This document shows positions 42,955 through 51,057 of a DNA stretch of 64,000 nt, piece by piece (within the stretch, counting starts at the first letter, position 1; the number at the start of each line of letters is the position of its first letter). The stretch comes from Acidobacteriota bacterium (lineage in GTDB: Bacteria > Acidobacteriota > Holophagae > Thermotomaculales > Thermotomaculaceae), in assembly GCA_013152385.1 (NCBI GenBank), contig JAADGL010000033.1:1-64000 (forward strand), read 5' to 3'. A program made the position numbers and the translations under genes. Below the pieces are notes generated by a model. The model was not told the origin of the DNA. It ran no database searches and saw only the letters and a program-made list of their open reading frames with translations.

Positions 42955-44277
42955 TTATTCTGCGATAACAACCGGGCGCCCGATGGAATAGTAACTGAAT
43001 CCCATCTCTTTCATTTTTTCCAGTTTGAACAGGTTCCGCCCATCGAAAATCACCGGTTTTTTCAAGGTTTCCGCCACTTTCTGCAGATCCGGTTTTCTGA
43101 ACTCCATCCATTCGGTCATTAAAACAAGCGCGTCGGCATCTTCCAATGTTTCATACGCATTTTCGGCATAGGAGAGTCCGGGGAGGTTTCCGAATTTTCG
43201 TTTTGCATTTTCAATGGCAACCGGGTCATACGCGGTGACAGTGGCACCGTTTTGAATCAGTTCACGAATAACAGGGATAACAGGTGCTTCCCGCATATCA
43301 TCCGTGTTGGGCTTGAAGGAAAGCCCCCACACCGCAAAGTGTCTGCCGGAAAGGTCACTGCCGAAGTGGCTGGTAATTTTGTCAAGGAGATGAAGGGGCT
43401 GGCTTCGGTTTACCTGTTCAACAGCATCCACAATCCGTAGGTGATGGCCGTATTTGTCCCCTGTTTTCAGAATCGCTTTAACATCTTTCGGGAAGCAGGA
43501 GCCGCCGTAGCCGACACCGGGGAAAAGAAAGCTGATGCCGATTCTGGAATCGGAGCCGATTCCTTTCCGGATTGCTTCAATGTCTGCGCCGACCTTTTCC
43601 GCGAGGATTGACAGGTCATTCATGAAAGAAATCCTGGTGGCCAGCATGGCGTTTGCGGCGTATTTGGTCATTTCCGCGCTGCGGTTGTCCATAATAATCA
43701 GTCGTTCCCGTTTTCTCACGAACGGGGTGTAGAGGTCAATCATTGTATCAATGGCTTTCCGGCTTTCGGCACCGACAATGATGCGGTCCGGCTTCAGAAA
43801 ATCATCCACGGCCGCCCCTTCCTTGAGAAATTCGGGGTTGGAAACAATGTCAAAGGGGTAGGAGGTGATTTCAGCCACGGTTTCCCGGACTTTGTCAGCC
43901 GTTCCCACCGGCACAGTGGATTTATTTACGATTATTTTATATCCCTTCATATGCTTCGCGATGCTCCGGGCGGCGGAAAGCACATAGCTTAAATCAGCGG
44001 AACCGTCTTCATCTTCCGGGGTTCCCACCGCGATGAAAATGATGTCTGCATTCTCCACTCCGTCTTTGATGGAAGTGGAAAAAATCAGGCGCTTCTTGTC
44101 CAGATTGTTTTTAACCATTTCCGCCAGTCCGGGCTCATAAATCGGGATTGTCCCGTTTTTCAATTTTTCAATCTTTTCAACATCCACATCAATACCGTAC
44201 ACCGTGTTTCCGCTGTTGGCAAAGCAGGTACCTGCAACCAACCCGACGTATCCGGTTCCGATCACACAGATTTTCAT
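42955..44277 (-). CDS. ugd: UDP-glucose 6-dehydrogenase
   Basis: 440 residues from ATG 44277 (CGGAGGA upstream). The Rossmann NAD motif is KICVIGTGYVGLVAGTCFA. NPEFLKEGAAVDDFLKPDRI follows, and the catalytic Cys261 lies in GVGYGGSCFPKDVKAI. WGLSFKPNTDDMREAP opens the C-terminal domain. It makes UDP-glucuronate from UDP-glucose with two NAD+. A GDP-mannose dehydrogenase is less likely given the motifs. The product could supply uronic acid for the sulfated polysaccharide cluster at the left end. Confidence 0.92.
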   Translation of the reverse strand: MKICVIGTGYVGLVAGTCFANSGNTVYGIDVDVEKIEKLKNGTIPIYEPGLAEMVKNNLDKKRLIFSTSIKDGVENADIIFIAVGTPEDEDGSADLSYVLSAARSIAKHMKGYKIIVNKSTVPVGTADKVRETVAEITSYPFDIVSNPEFLKEGAAVDDFLKPDRIIVGAESRKAIDTMIDLYTPFVRKRERLIIMDNRSAEMTKYAANAMLATRISFMNDLSILAEKVGADIEAIRKGIGSDSRIGISFLFPGVGYGGSCFPKDVKAILKTGDKYGHHLRIVDAVEQVNRSQPLHLLDKITSHFGSDLSGRHFAVWGLSFKPNTDDMREAPVIPVIRELIQNGATVTAYDPVAIENAKRKFGNLPGLSYAENAYETLEDADALVLMTEWMEFRKPDLQKVAETLKKPVIFDGRNLFKLEKMKEMGFSYYSIGRPVVIAE

Positions 44278-44360
44278 GAATCCTCCGGTATTTTCCCGTT
44301 TGGACGGAAAAAAATTCTGAACTGTCAAGCCGATACGATTTCCGTTTTTCAGCCACGCAG

Positions 44361-44389
44361 ATTATAACGGTTTCATTTATGGGCGTCAA
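44361..44389 (-). promoter_or_regulatory. Strong sigma-70-type promoter of ugd
   Basis: Minus strand TTGACG (44384-44389), 17 nt, TATAAT (44361-44366), about 84 nt before the ugd start. Confidence 0.7.
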
Positions 44390-44399
44390 ACAATTACCC

Positions 44400-44428
44400 G
44401 GGGGAAGCAGGGCTTCCCCCTTTGCCTT
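44400..44428 (+). terminator. Terminator-like hairpin in the ugd/leuC divergent region
   Basis: GGGGGAAGC-AGG-GCTTCCCCC (44400-44420) followed by TTTGCCTT. No plus-strand gene lies directly upstream, so its purpose is unclear. Confidence 0.45.
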
Positions 44429-44486
44429 TCTTCCTGTAAAATACGGATGAATTTAAATTCTTCCGAAAAGAAGATGAGGAGAGACA

Positions 44487-45764
44487 ATGGGACATACGGT
44501 AATTGAAAAGATTTTTATGAATCATTCATCAGATGAAGTGAAACCGGGAAATGTTATCTGGCTGGACATTGATACCCGGACAGCCAGGGATTTCGGCGGC
44601 CCCAATGTTGTCAAACGTCTGGAGACGGTTTATGGCGGGGATGTCGAACTGGCAGACCCGTCCCGGACGTTTTTCACTTTTGACTGTGTGGTGCCTGCCA
44701 ATAACATCCCCTACGCCAACAATCAGCAGCTTTGCAGGGTATTTGCGAGAAAAAAGGGGATGAAGGTATTTGATGTGGATTCCGGAATCGGTTCCCATGT
44801 GGCAATTGAAAACGGCCTCTGCTGGCCCGGTTCTATTTATGTGGGTACTGACAGCCACTTGAACATTCTCGGTGCGGTGGGCTGTTTCGGCCAGGGAATG
44901 GGCGACGCAGACATTGCGTTTGCTTTCAAAACCGGCCGGAACTGGTTTGAGGTGCCGGAAACAATTAAAGTTGTATTCAAAGGAAAGCCTTACGAATTCC
45001 CGGTGACCGCAAAGGATTTGACCCTGTGGACCCTCCGTCATATGGGATCCCGGGGAGCGCTGGGCTGTGCTGTGGAGTTCGATGGCGAGGTGATTGAGAA
45101 TTTATCAATGCACGAGCGGATAACACTTTCCAGTATGGTGACTGAAATGGGGGGGATTATCGGTTTTATTCCGCCCAGTGAAGAAATTCTGGCCCATTTT
45201 CGGAATGTCACTGCCAACCATGAGGTGGCAATGCCGTTGCCGGACGCGGACGCTTCGTACAGCCGGGTTGTGGAAATTGATATTTCCGGTTTGCAGCCCC
45301 AGATTGCCTGTCCGCCGAAACCGGACAATGTGAAAGATGTGAGGGAAGTGGCCGGCCGGCCGGTGGATGCGGTTTTCATTGGTTCCTGCACCAACGGCCG
45401 GGTGGAAGATTTCCATGCCGCGGCAAAGATTTTTTCCCGTTTTCCGGTACATGAGGGGGTGATGGCAAAGGCGGTTCCGGCGACAAAAGGTGTATTCGGG
45501 GAACTTCTTGCCGACGGAACGATTGCGGCACTTTACAAAGCCGGGGTGATTATTTCCAACCCCGGCTGCGGCGGCTGTGCGTCCGGCCAAATCGGAATGA
45601 CCGGGAAGGGGGAAGTGCAGATTTCCACTTCCAACCGGAATTTTCGGGGAAAACAGGGGGACGGGGATACCTATCTTGCCAGTCCTGTGGTGGCGGCTGT
45701 CTGTGCGGTCACCGGAGAAATAACTGACCCGGCTGATTTTCTGGCAAAGGAGGGAATTCAATGA
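44487..45764 (+). CDS. leuC: Aconitase-family hydro-lyase large subunit (LeuC-type)
   Basis: 425 residues, the short archaeal/bacterial LeuC2 size. The 4Fe-4S cysteines are Cys301 (GSCTNGR), Cys361 and Cys364 (PGCGGCASGQIG). The VGTDSHLNILGAVGCFGQGMG motif is conserved. It isomerises a 2- to 3-hydroxy acid by dehydration/rehydration: isopropylmalate in leucine synthesis, or homoaconitate or a related acid. No leuA or leuB is adjacent, so the substrate is open. GAGGAGA precedes the ATG, and the small subunit gene overlaps by 4 nt. Confidence 0.85.
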   Translation: MGHTVIEKIFMNHSSDEVKPGNVIWLDIDTRTARDFGGPNVVKRLETVYGGDVELADPSRTFFTFDCVVPANNIPYANNQQLCRVFARKKGMKVFDVDSGIGSHVAIENGLCWPGSIYVGTDSHLNILGAVGCFGQGMGDADIAFAFKTGRNWFEVPETIKVVFKGKPYEFPVTAKDLTLWTLRHMGSRGALGCAVEFDGEVIENLSMHERITLSSMVTEMGGIIGFIPPSEEILAHFRNVTANHEVAMPLPDADASYSRVVEIDISGLQPQIACPPKPDNVKDVREVAGRPVDAVFIGSCTNGRVEDFHAAAKIFSRFPVHEGVMAKAVPATKGVFGELLADGTIAALYKAGVIISNPGCGGCASGQIGMTGKGEVQISTSNRNFRGKQGDGDTYLASPVVAAVCAVTGEITDPADFLAKEGIQ

Positions 45765-46285
45765 AAATAAAAGGTAGAGTCTGGGTGCTCACGGATGCAA
45801 AAGGCATGTTGATAGATGATATTGATACGGACATGATTTTTCACAACCGCTATCTTGCGGAAACGGATATCGCGAAAATGGGACAGTACGCGCTGGACAA
45901 CCTGAACGGCTGGGAAGATTTTGCGGAAAAAGCCGCTTCGGGGGATATTGTGATTGCCGGCCGGAATTTTGGTTCCGGTTCTTCCCGGCAGCAGGCGGTG
46001 GACTGCTTTAAATCGCTGGGAATTTCATTGTTAATTGCCGAGTCCTTTGGCGCAATTTACAAGCGGAATGCCATTAATTCCGCCATGCCGATTCTTGAAG
46101 CTCCGGGGATTCGGGATGCCGGATACAAATCCGGGGATATCATTGAAGTAAATACTGAAAACGGTTTAATTGTGAACGAAAATGACATTCAATTCCAGGG
46201 ACGGGCCTTTTCCCGGGTTCAGAGGGACATTCTGACTGCCGGCGGCCTTTTCAGCTATGCGGAGAAGATGGGTCCCGGGAATTGA
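45761..46285 (+). CDS. leuD: Aconitase-family hydro-lyase small subunit (LeuD-type)
   Basis: 174 residues. The swivel domain carries DDIDTDMIFHNRYL and GRNFGSGSSRQQA (family GxNFGCGSSRE). The substrate-selecting loop after RYL reads AET, unlike the loops I recall for isopropylmalate- or homoaconitate-specific enzymes, so the substrate is uncertain. It is coupled to the large subunit gene by ATGA, forming the usual heterodimer or heterotetramer. Confidence 0.85.
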   Translation: MKIKGRVWVLTDAKGMLIDDIDTDMIFHNRYLAETDIAKMGQYALDNLNGWEDFAEKAASGDIVIAGRNFGSGSSRQQAVDCFKSLGISLLIAESFGAIYKRNAINSAMPILEAPGIRDAGYKSGDIIEVNTENGLIVNENDIQFQGRAFSRVQRDILTAGGLFSYAEKMGPGN

Positions 46286-46452
46286 GACAGCCATCCGAAT
46301 ATTCATTTAAAATCCCGGAAAAGGAGCGCTATTCTTTTTATAATCTTCATCTTGGGCAAAGATAATTTTTCCAGGGACTGTACTTTTTTTGTTCCATTTT
46401 ATGAAAGCTTGTGGTATATTCAGGAAAACAATCTATTTGGGCGGGGTAATAC

Positions 46453-49400
46453 ATGGGAAAAAAAGTTTTGATTGTCAATTACGAGCCGAAACGGCTGGCC
46501 AGATTAAATGAATTGATTGTAGATCTCGGGTACGATGCAATCACTGCCAAAGATGGAATTGAAGCATTGGAGGTGGTGGAAGAGAATGTGCCGGACCTTG
46601 CCATTATTGATCCCATGCTTCCTAAATTGTCCGGTTTTGAAGTTGCCCAGAAACTGACCGCCGGCCATCCCCGTCTTCCTATAATTATGGTCACTTCCGT
46701 GTACAAAGGGAACCGTTACCGTACGGAGGCCATGAGTAAATATGGTGTAAAAGAATATCTGGAAGAGCCTTTTGAAGATGAAACGCTTCAGACACTGGTT
46801 AAAAAATATCTGGATTTTTCGGAAAAGAAAACGATTCCGAAAAAGAAATCATCGGCAAAAAGACGTCTGGAAGAAATTCTTGAAGAAACCATGTCCGGTA
46901 GAGTTCCGACAGGGGGAAAATCCGTTTCCCACAAGGTGAAGCAATCGGATGGAGAAGTACTGACTTCGGCCGATATCTTCAGCGATGTGATAAAAGATGT
47001 AGAAGATGCCCCCGGTACTTTGTCTGCCTCGGAAAAATTAAAGGAAGAAAAAGAGAGAGAGCAGGCGAAACTGGAAAAGAAACTGGAAGAAACCCTCTCG
47101 GGATTAAAGGTTTCTTCTTCCGGTAAAAAGAAAGACAGAAAAAAAGAAGAAGCCGAACCGAAAGCTGCCAGCGCAACCGGGCAGGCCGAACAGAATTCTG
47201 AAGCTCCCTTGGAACCTGCTGTGAGAAAACAGGAGGCGGAAGTAAAATCTGAGATTCCGGAAAGCAAAAAGTCTGAAGCCAGAGGCAAAAAGAAAGGGAA
47301 AAAAGGCGAGGGGATAGAATATGGAAGCTATCTTCTGCTGGAGAAGGTGGCAACCGGAGGAATGGCGGAACTCTTCAAGGCAAAACGCCGGGGGGTTCAG
47401 GGGTTTCAGAAAATTGTTGCAATTAAAAGAATTCTTTCTCATCTTGTGGATAACGAAGAATTTGTAACCATGTTTATTGACGAGGCAAAACTTGCCGCCC
47501 AGTTGAATCACCCGAATATTGCTCAGATTTATGATTTGGGGAAAATTGACAATTCTTTTTACATTGCCATGGAATATGTGGAAGGATATGATCTGCGGAA
47601 CATCCTGAAAGAATGTAAAAAGAAAAAAATCCGGATTCCGGAACCGCTGGTTCTGTTTATTGCAGGCAAAATGCTCAGCGCACTGGATTATGCCCATCGG
47701 AAAAAAGGTCTGGATATGAAGGACCTGAAGATTGTTCATCGGGATATCAGTCCGCAGAATATTTTGATTTCCAAAGGCGGGGATGTGAAGCTGGTTGATT
47801 TCGGCATTGCCAAGGCCGCAACCAAAGCCAGTCAGACCCAGGCCGGTGCCCTGAAAGGGAAACTTCTTTACATGTCTCCGGAACAGGCATATGGAAAACC
47901 CATTGACAACCGTTCCGATCTCTTTTCGCTGGCATCTGTGATTTATGAAGCCATTACCGGTAAAAAATGTTTTCTCTCCGACAGCGAAATCGGAATTCTG
48001 GAAAAAGTCAGAAAGGTGCAGTATACACCGATCAAGGAAGTAAACCCCAATGTGTCGGAAGGAACGGAGAGGCTGATCGCACGTGCATTTTCAAAGAAGA
48101 TTGACGACAGGTTTCAAAGTGCGAAAGAAATGGAGTCGGAGCTTCACCATCTGATGGAATCTCTGCCTTTCGCGGTGAATGAAAGGATCCTTGCTCAGTT
48201 TATTCACGCCCTCTATCAGGGAGATCTGAAAACAATTGAGGACATTTCCGACCGCTACTCATTGAAAGAAGAAGTCCTTGCCGGGAAAGAGCCGGAGGAA
48301 GTGCCTGAAAAGGTTGAAACGGCTGTTCCGGAAGAATCCCCGGAACCGGTTGCCGCTGTTTCAATGGACGATCTTGACGGTGATTCCGACATAAACGCGA
48401 CTATGAAAATGGATAGTGGAACCATGATCATGCCGGATCTTGAAGAAGTGGAAAAACATGAAAATGAGTTCCTGGAACAAATCGGCGGCGGTGGGCGCAG
48501 CAGTAAAACCGGTTTGATTGTCGCGATAGTTCTGGTTGCTGTTATTGTCGTAGCGATTGGTTTTTTTGCGATGAAGCAGAAGAAGGGAACCATCTCCCCG
48601 GTTCCGGTTCAAAAGAAAGTTGAAAAAGTGTCAACTCCGGAAACCACTGTTCCCGGCAATCAGCCTGTCCCCACGCAGGGGGAACCCGAGCAGACCCCTG
48701 CGGCTCAGCCGGCTGCCGTGCCAGGGAAAACCGCAATGGATCTCGGAATTGATAAAGAAAAACTGGTTCAGGAGCTTTTGAAGAAAAAACTGGCCGAAGG
48801 GGAAGCCAAACTTAAAGCCCAGAGAAAAGCAAACAGGGCCAAAGCCAAACCGGTGAAAAAGACAGTCGCAAAAGTCAACCAACCGGTGGCAGTTCAGCAA
48901 AAACCTCAGACTGAAAAAACCGCTGTTCCGACCGCGGCTGTACCCAAGGCTGCGGAGACAAAAGCGGCGGGAACCGGGACTCCTGCTACAACGAAACCGG
49001 CCGCAACTGCTGCTCCCGTTCAAACGGTGTCCGGGCAGCCTGCGGAGACCAAGCCGGTGGGGAAAATCACCGTTCCCGTTGAAACGGTAGCAAAGCGGGT
49101 GGAAACAAAGCCTGTGGAAACAAAGGCTCCTGTTGTAACGAAACCGGTGGAAAAGAAACCTGTCCCACAGCCGATTGTGCCCAGGGTAAAAGAAGGAGAC
49201 CTGGTTCCGTTGATTAAAGGAGAGGTTATTTTCCCGACACCGGTAAAAACAGTTAAGGCGAGAATCTCTCCCCTTGACCGGCGGCGGAATATTCACGGGG
49301 AAGTGCTGGTTCAGGGCCTGATTGATGAAAAAGGAAATGTGGTTCCCGGAGAGGTGCGAGTGTTACGTTCAACTGTAAAAGGCAGGAACAGCTTGGGTAA

Positions 49401-49497
49401 GGCTGCGGTAAAGGCGTTTAAAAAATGGAAATTTACGCCTGCAATGAAAGATGGTGTAAAAGTGAAAGTGTATTTTACACATATGTTTGTGTTTTAA
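46453..49497 (+). CDS. Receiver-Ser/Thr kinase-transmembrane-TonB C-terminal fusion protein
   Basis: 1014 residues. Residues 1-120 form a response-regulator receiver with Asp53 (LAIIDPMLPKLSG), but the acidic pair is N-Y-E and the conserved Lys is Glu (EEPF), so phosphotransfer is doubtful. A Lys/Glu/Ser-rich linker (120-285) precedes an intact Hanks-type kinase (about 294-560): VAIKRIL, HRDISPQNIL, LVDFGIAKA, MSPEQAYG. One membrane helix (about 687-705, LIVAIVLVAVIVVAIGFFAM) is followed by an Ala/Pro/Lys/Thr-rich spacer and a TonB C-terminal fold (about 925-1014, VLVQGLIDEKGNV, AFKKWKFTPA). The kinase would be cytoplasmic and the TonB-like domain periplasmic. Confidence 0.88.
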   Translation: MGKKVLIVNYEPKRLARLNELIVDLGYDAITAKDGIEALEVVEENVPDLAIIDPMLPKLSGFEVAQKLTAGHPRLPIIMVTSVYKGNRYRTEAMSKYGVKEYLEEPFEDETLQTLVKKYLDFSEKKTIPKKKSSAKRRLEEILEETMSGRVPTGGKSVSHKVKQSDGEVLTSADIFSDVIKDVEDAPGTLSASEKLKEEKEREQAKLEKKLEETLSGLKVSSSGKKKDRKKEEAEPKAASATGQAEQNSEAPLEPAVRKQEAEVKSEIPESKKSEARGKKKGKKGEGIEYGSYLLLEKVATGGMAELFKAKRRGVQGFQKIVAIKRILSHLVDNEEFVTMFIDEAKLAAQLNHPNIAQIYDLGKIDNSFYIAMEYVEGYDLRNILKECKKKKIRIPEPLVLFIAGKMLSALDYAHRKKGLDMKDLKIVHRDISPQNILISKGGDVKLVDFGIAKAATKASQTQAGALKGKLLYMSPEQAYGKPIDNRSDLFSLASVIYEAITGKKCFLSDSEIGILEKVRKVQYTPIKEVNPNVSEGTERLIARAFSKKIDDRFQSAKEMESELHHLMESLPFAVNERILAQFIHALYQGDLKTIEDISDRYSLKEEVLAGKEPEEVPEKVETAVPEESPEPVAAVSMDDLDGDSDINATMKMDSGTMIMPDLEEVEKHENEFLEQIGGGGRSSKTGLIVAIVLVAVIVVAIGFFAMKQKKGTISPVPVQKKVEKVSTPETTVPGNQPVPTQGEPEQTPAAQPAAVPGKTAMDLGIDKEKLVQELLKKKLAEGEAKLKAQRKANRAKAKPVKKTVAKVNQPVAVQQKPQTEKTAVPTAAVPKAAETKAAGTGTPATTKPAATAAPVQTVSGQPAETKPVGKITVPVETVAKRVETKPVETKAPVVTKPVEKKPVPQPIVPRVKEGDLVPLIKGEVIFPTPVKTVKARISPLDRRRNIHGEVLVQGLIDEKGNVVPGEVRVLRSTVKGRNSLGKAAVKAFKKWKFTPAMKDGVKVKVYFTHMFVF

Positions 49498-49516
49498 ATT
49501 TTTAAGGGGGTAACCT

Positions 49517-49756
49517 ATGGCATTTCTCAGCGAAGATCAGAAAAAGTTTTATGAAGAGACACGGAAACACCTGCGGAACGAAATTGCTGACATTGAGAAC
49601 CAGGTGGAGGAAGAATTGGCCCGGGTAAAGGAAAAGCTGGCGGAACTTCAAAAGGCGAAGAAGGCGGCACTCCAGATGTATGCCGGTGCATGTGACCGTT
49701 TGAATGTGGATAATGATCTTGCGGGGGAAGAAGAGTCGGAAGATATTGAAGAATAA
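49517..49756 (+). CDS. Small coiled-coil protein of unknown function
   Basis: 79 residues, almost entirely one charged helix (residues 5-60; EIADIENQVEEELARVKEKL) with heptad spacing, then an acidic tail (EEESEDIEE). AAGGGGG lies 6 nt before the ATG. It starts 20 nt after the kinase/TonB fusion gene and is probably co-transcribed, so a partner role is possible. No family recognised. Confidence 0.7.
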   Translation: MAFLSEDQKKFYEETRKHLRNEIADIENQVEEELARVKEKLAELQKAKKAALQMYAGACDRLNVDNDLAGEEESEDIEE

Positions 49757-49773
49757 AGCTGTTTGAACAGCTT
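49756..49773 (+). promoter_or_regulatory. Inverted repeat between the coiled-coil and methyltransferase genes
   Basis: AAGCTGTT-TG-AACAGCTT, perfect 8-bp arms starting at the stop codon. There is no T tract, and the next gene has no clear ribosome binding site, so an RNA-level role is possible. Confidence 0.4.
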
Positions 49774-49785
49774 AACTGATAATTA

Positions 49786-50562
49786 ATGAGCCTCTACAAC
49801 TATCCGGAGTATTATGACGTTGCGTTCAGATATCGTGACGTGGATCTGGAATGTGATTTTTTAGAAAAAAAAGTCAGCCTTTTCAGTCTTTGTGATAACA
49901 GTTCCATGCTGGATATTGCGTGTGGCACCGGTTCACACCTTGAGCAGCTGGGGAAAAGAGGATATGAAGTAGACGGTTTTGACATTTCTCCGAAAATGGT
50001 TGAATTTTCCCGCAGAAAAATTGCCGCTGCCGGTTTACACTCCAATATATGGATTGATAATATGGTTGCATTTTCCTGCAACCGGAAGTACGGTGTCGCG
50101 ATTAACCTGCTGACGGGATTCAATTATCTTTTAAAAAACGAGGATGCCCTCGCTCATCTGGACCGGGTTGCAGACAGTCTGGAGAGCGGGGGTGTTTATA
50201 TTGTGGAGATGAATCATCCCAGAGATTTCATTACCAACCGGCCTTCCACGGCAAATACCTGGATCGAATCCGACGATGATGTGGAAGTTGAAGTGGACTG
50301 GGATTTGGGGCGGACAGATGTGGATATTTTGACTCACCAGACGGAATCTTCTCCCCATATTACGGTTCGCGACGGAGACAAAACATTTTACATTGACATG
50401 CATGACAAATATCGAATTTTTTTGTTTCAGGAAATTAAGTTGATGTTGAATTGTAATGGCCGGTTTGAACTGGTGGATGCCCGCGGTTCATTCAAGCTGG
50501 ACAATCCGCTGGATAACAGCAAAGATTCCTGGAGGATGATACTGGTTCTGAGAAGGAAATGA
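49786..50562 (+). CDS. Class I SAM-dependent methyltransferase
   Basis: 258 residues. Motif I is MLDIACGTGSHLEQLGKRGY, with Asp in GFDISPKMVEFSRRK as the ribose-binding acid. VAINLLTGFNYL forms the post-motif region and VYIVEMNHPRDF follows. The substrate is not predictable; the family contains small-molecule and protein methyltransferases. The start ATG lacks a recognisable ribosome binding site. It overlaps the Smr gene by 4 nt. Confidence 0.82.
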   Translation: MSLYNYPEYYDVAFRYRDVDLECDFLEKKVSLFSLCDNSSMLDIACGTGSHLEQLGKRGYEVDGFDISPKMVEFSRRKIAAAGLHSNIWIDNMVAFSCNRKYGVAINLLTGFNYLLKNEDALAHLDRVADSLESGGVYIVEMNHPRDFITNRPSTANTWIESDDDVEVEVDWDLGRTDVDILTHQTESSPHITVRDGDKTFYIDMHDKYRIFLFQEIKLMLNCNGRFELVDARGSFKLDNPLDNSKDSWRMILVLRRK

Positions 50563-51038
50563 AGCACATTTCGGATGACGAATGGGAAGCCATTTTCCTT
50601 GCACAGGAACGGGAGCGGGAGCAGGAAGAACGGGAGATATTTGAACAGTATCTCCGGGCAGACGGTGGGAAACCGGAGCCGTCACCGGAAAATTTATCCG
50701 GAATTCCGTTTTCCGGACAATTGGAGCGCCGTCTTCCGAAATCAATGGTTCTGGCTGTGGATGCATCATTGGACCTTCATTTAAAAACAAAGCATGAGTC
50801 TCTTGTTGCCCTTGAAACCTTTTTCCGGAATGCGGTGCTTTCGGGTGACCGTCTGCTGCTGATAATTACGGGAAAAGGACATCATTCTGAACAGAAAGGT
50901 GTTTTGAGGGAATTTGTGAGAAAATGGCTGAGGAGAGACGGGCGTCACCGGATTCTCTGGTACGCTGACGCGCCGCGGAAAATGGGGGGAACCGGTGCTT
51001 TTGTTGTCCGTTTAAAGCCCGTCGCCAGAGAAAAGTAA
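50559..51038 (+). CDS. Smr-domain protein (MutS2-like small MutS-related)
   Basis: 159 residues. The N-terminal half is charged (EREREQEEREIFEQYL). The Smr domain begins near residue 68 with LDLHLKTKHESLVALETFF, has LIITGKGHH near its centre, and ends with GGTGAFVVRLK. Stand-alone Smr proteins are nucleic-acid endonucleases or mRNA/tRNA-binding proteins; the H of LDLH and the GKG motif are intact. It is coupled to the methyltransferase gene (ATGA). Confidence 0.85.
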   Translation: MKHISDDEWEAIFLAQEREREQEEREIFEQYLRADGGKPEPSPENLSGIPFSGQLERRLPKSMVLAVDASLDLHLKTKHESLVALETFFRNAVLSGDRLLLIITGKGHHSEQKGVLREFVRKWLRRDGRHRILWYADAPRKMGGTGAFVVRLKPVAREK

Positions 51039-51057
51039 AATATTTTCGGATTGATAA

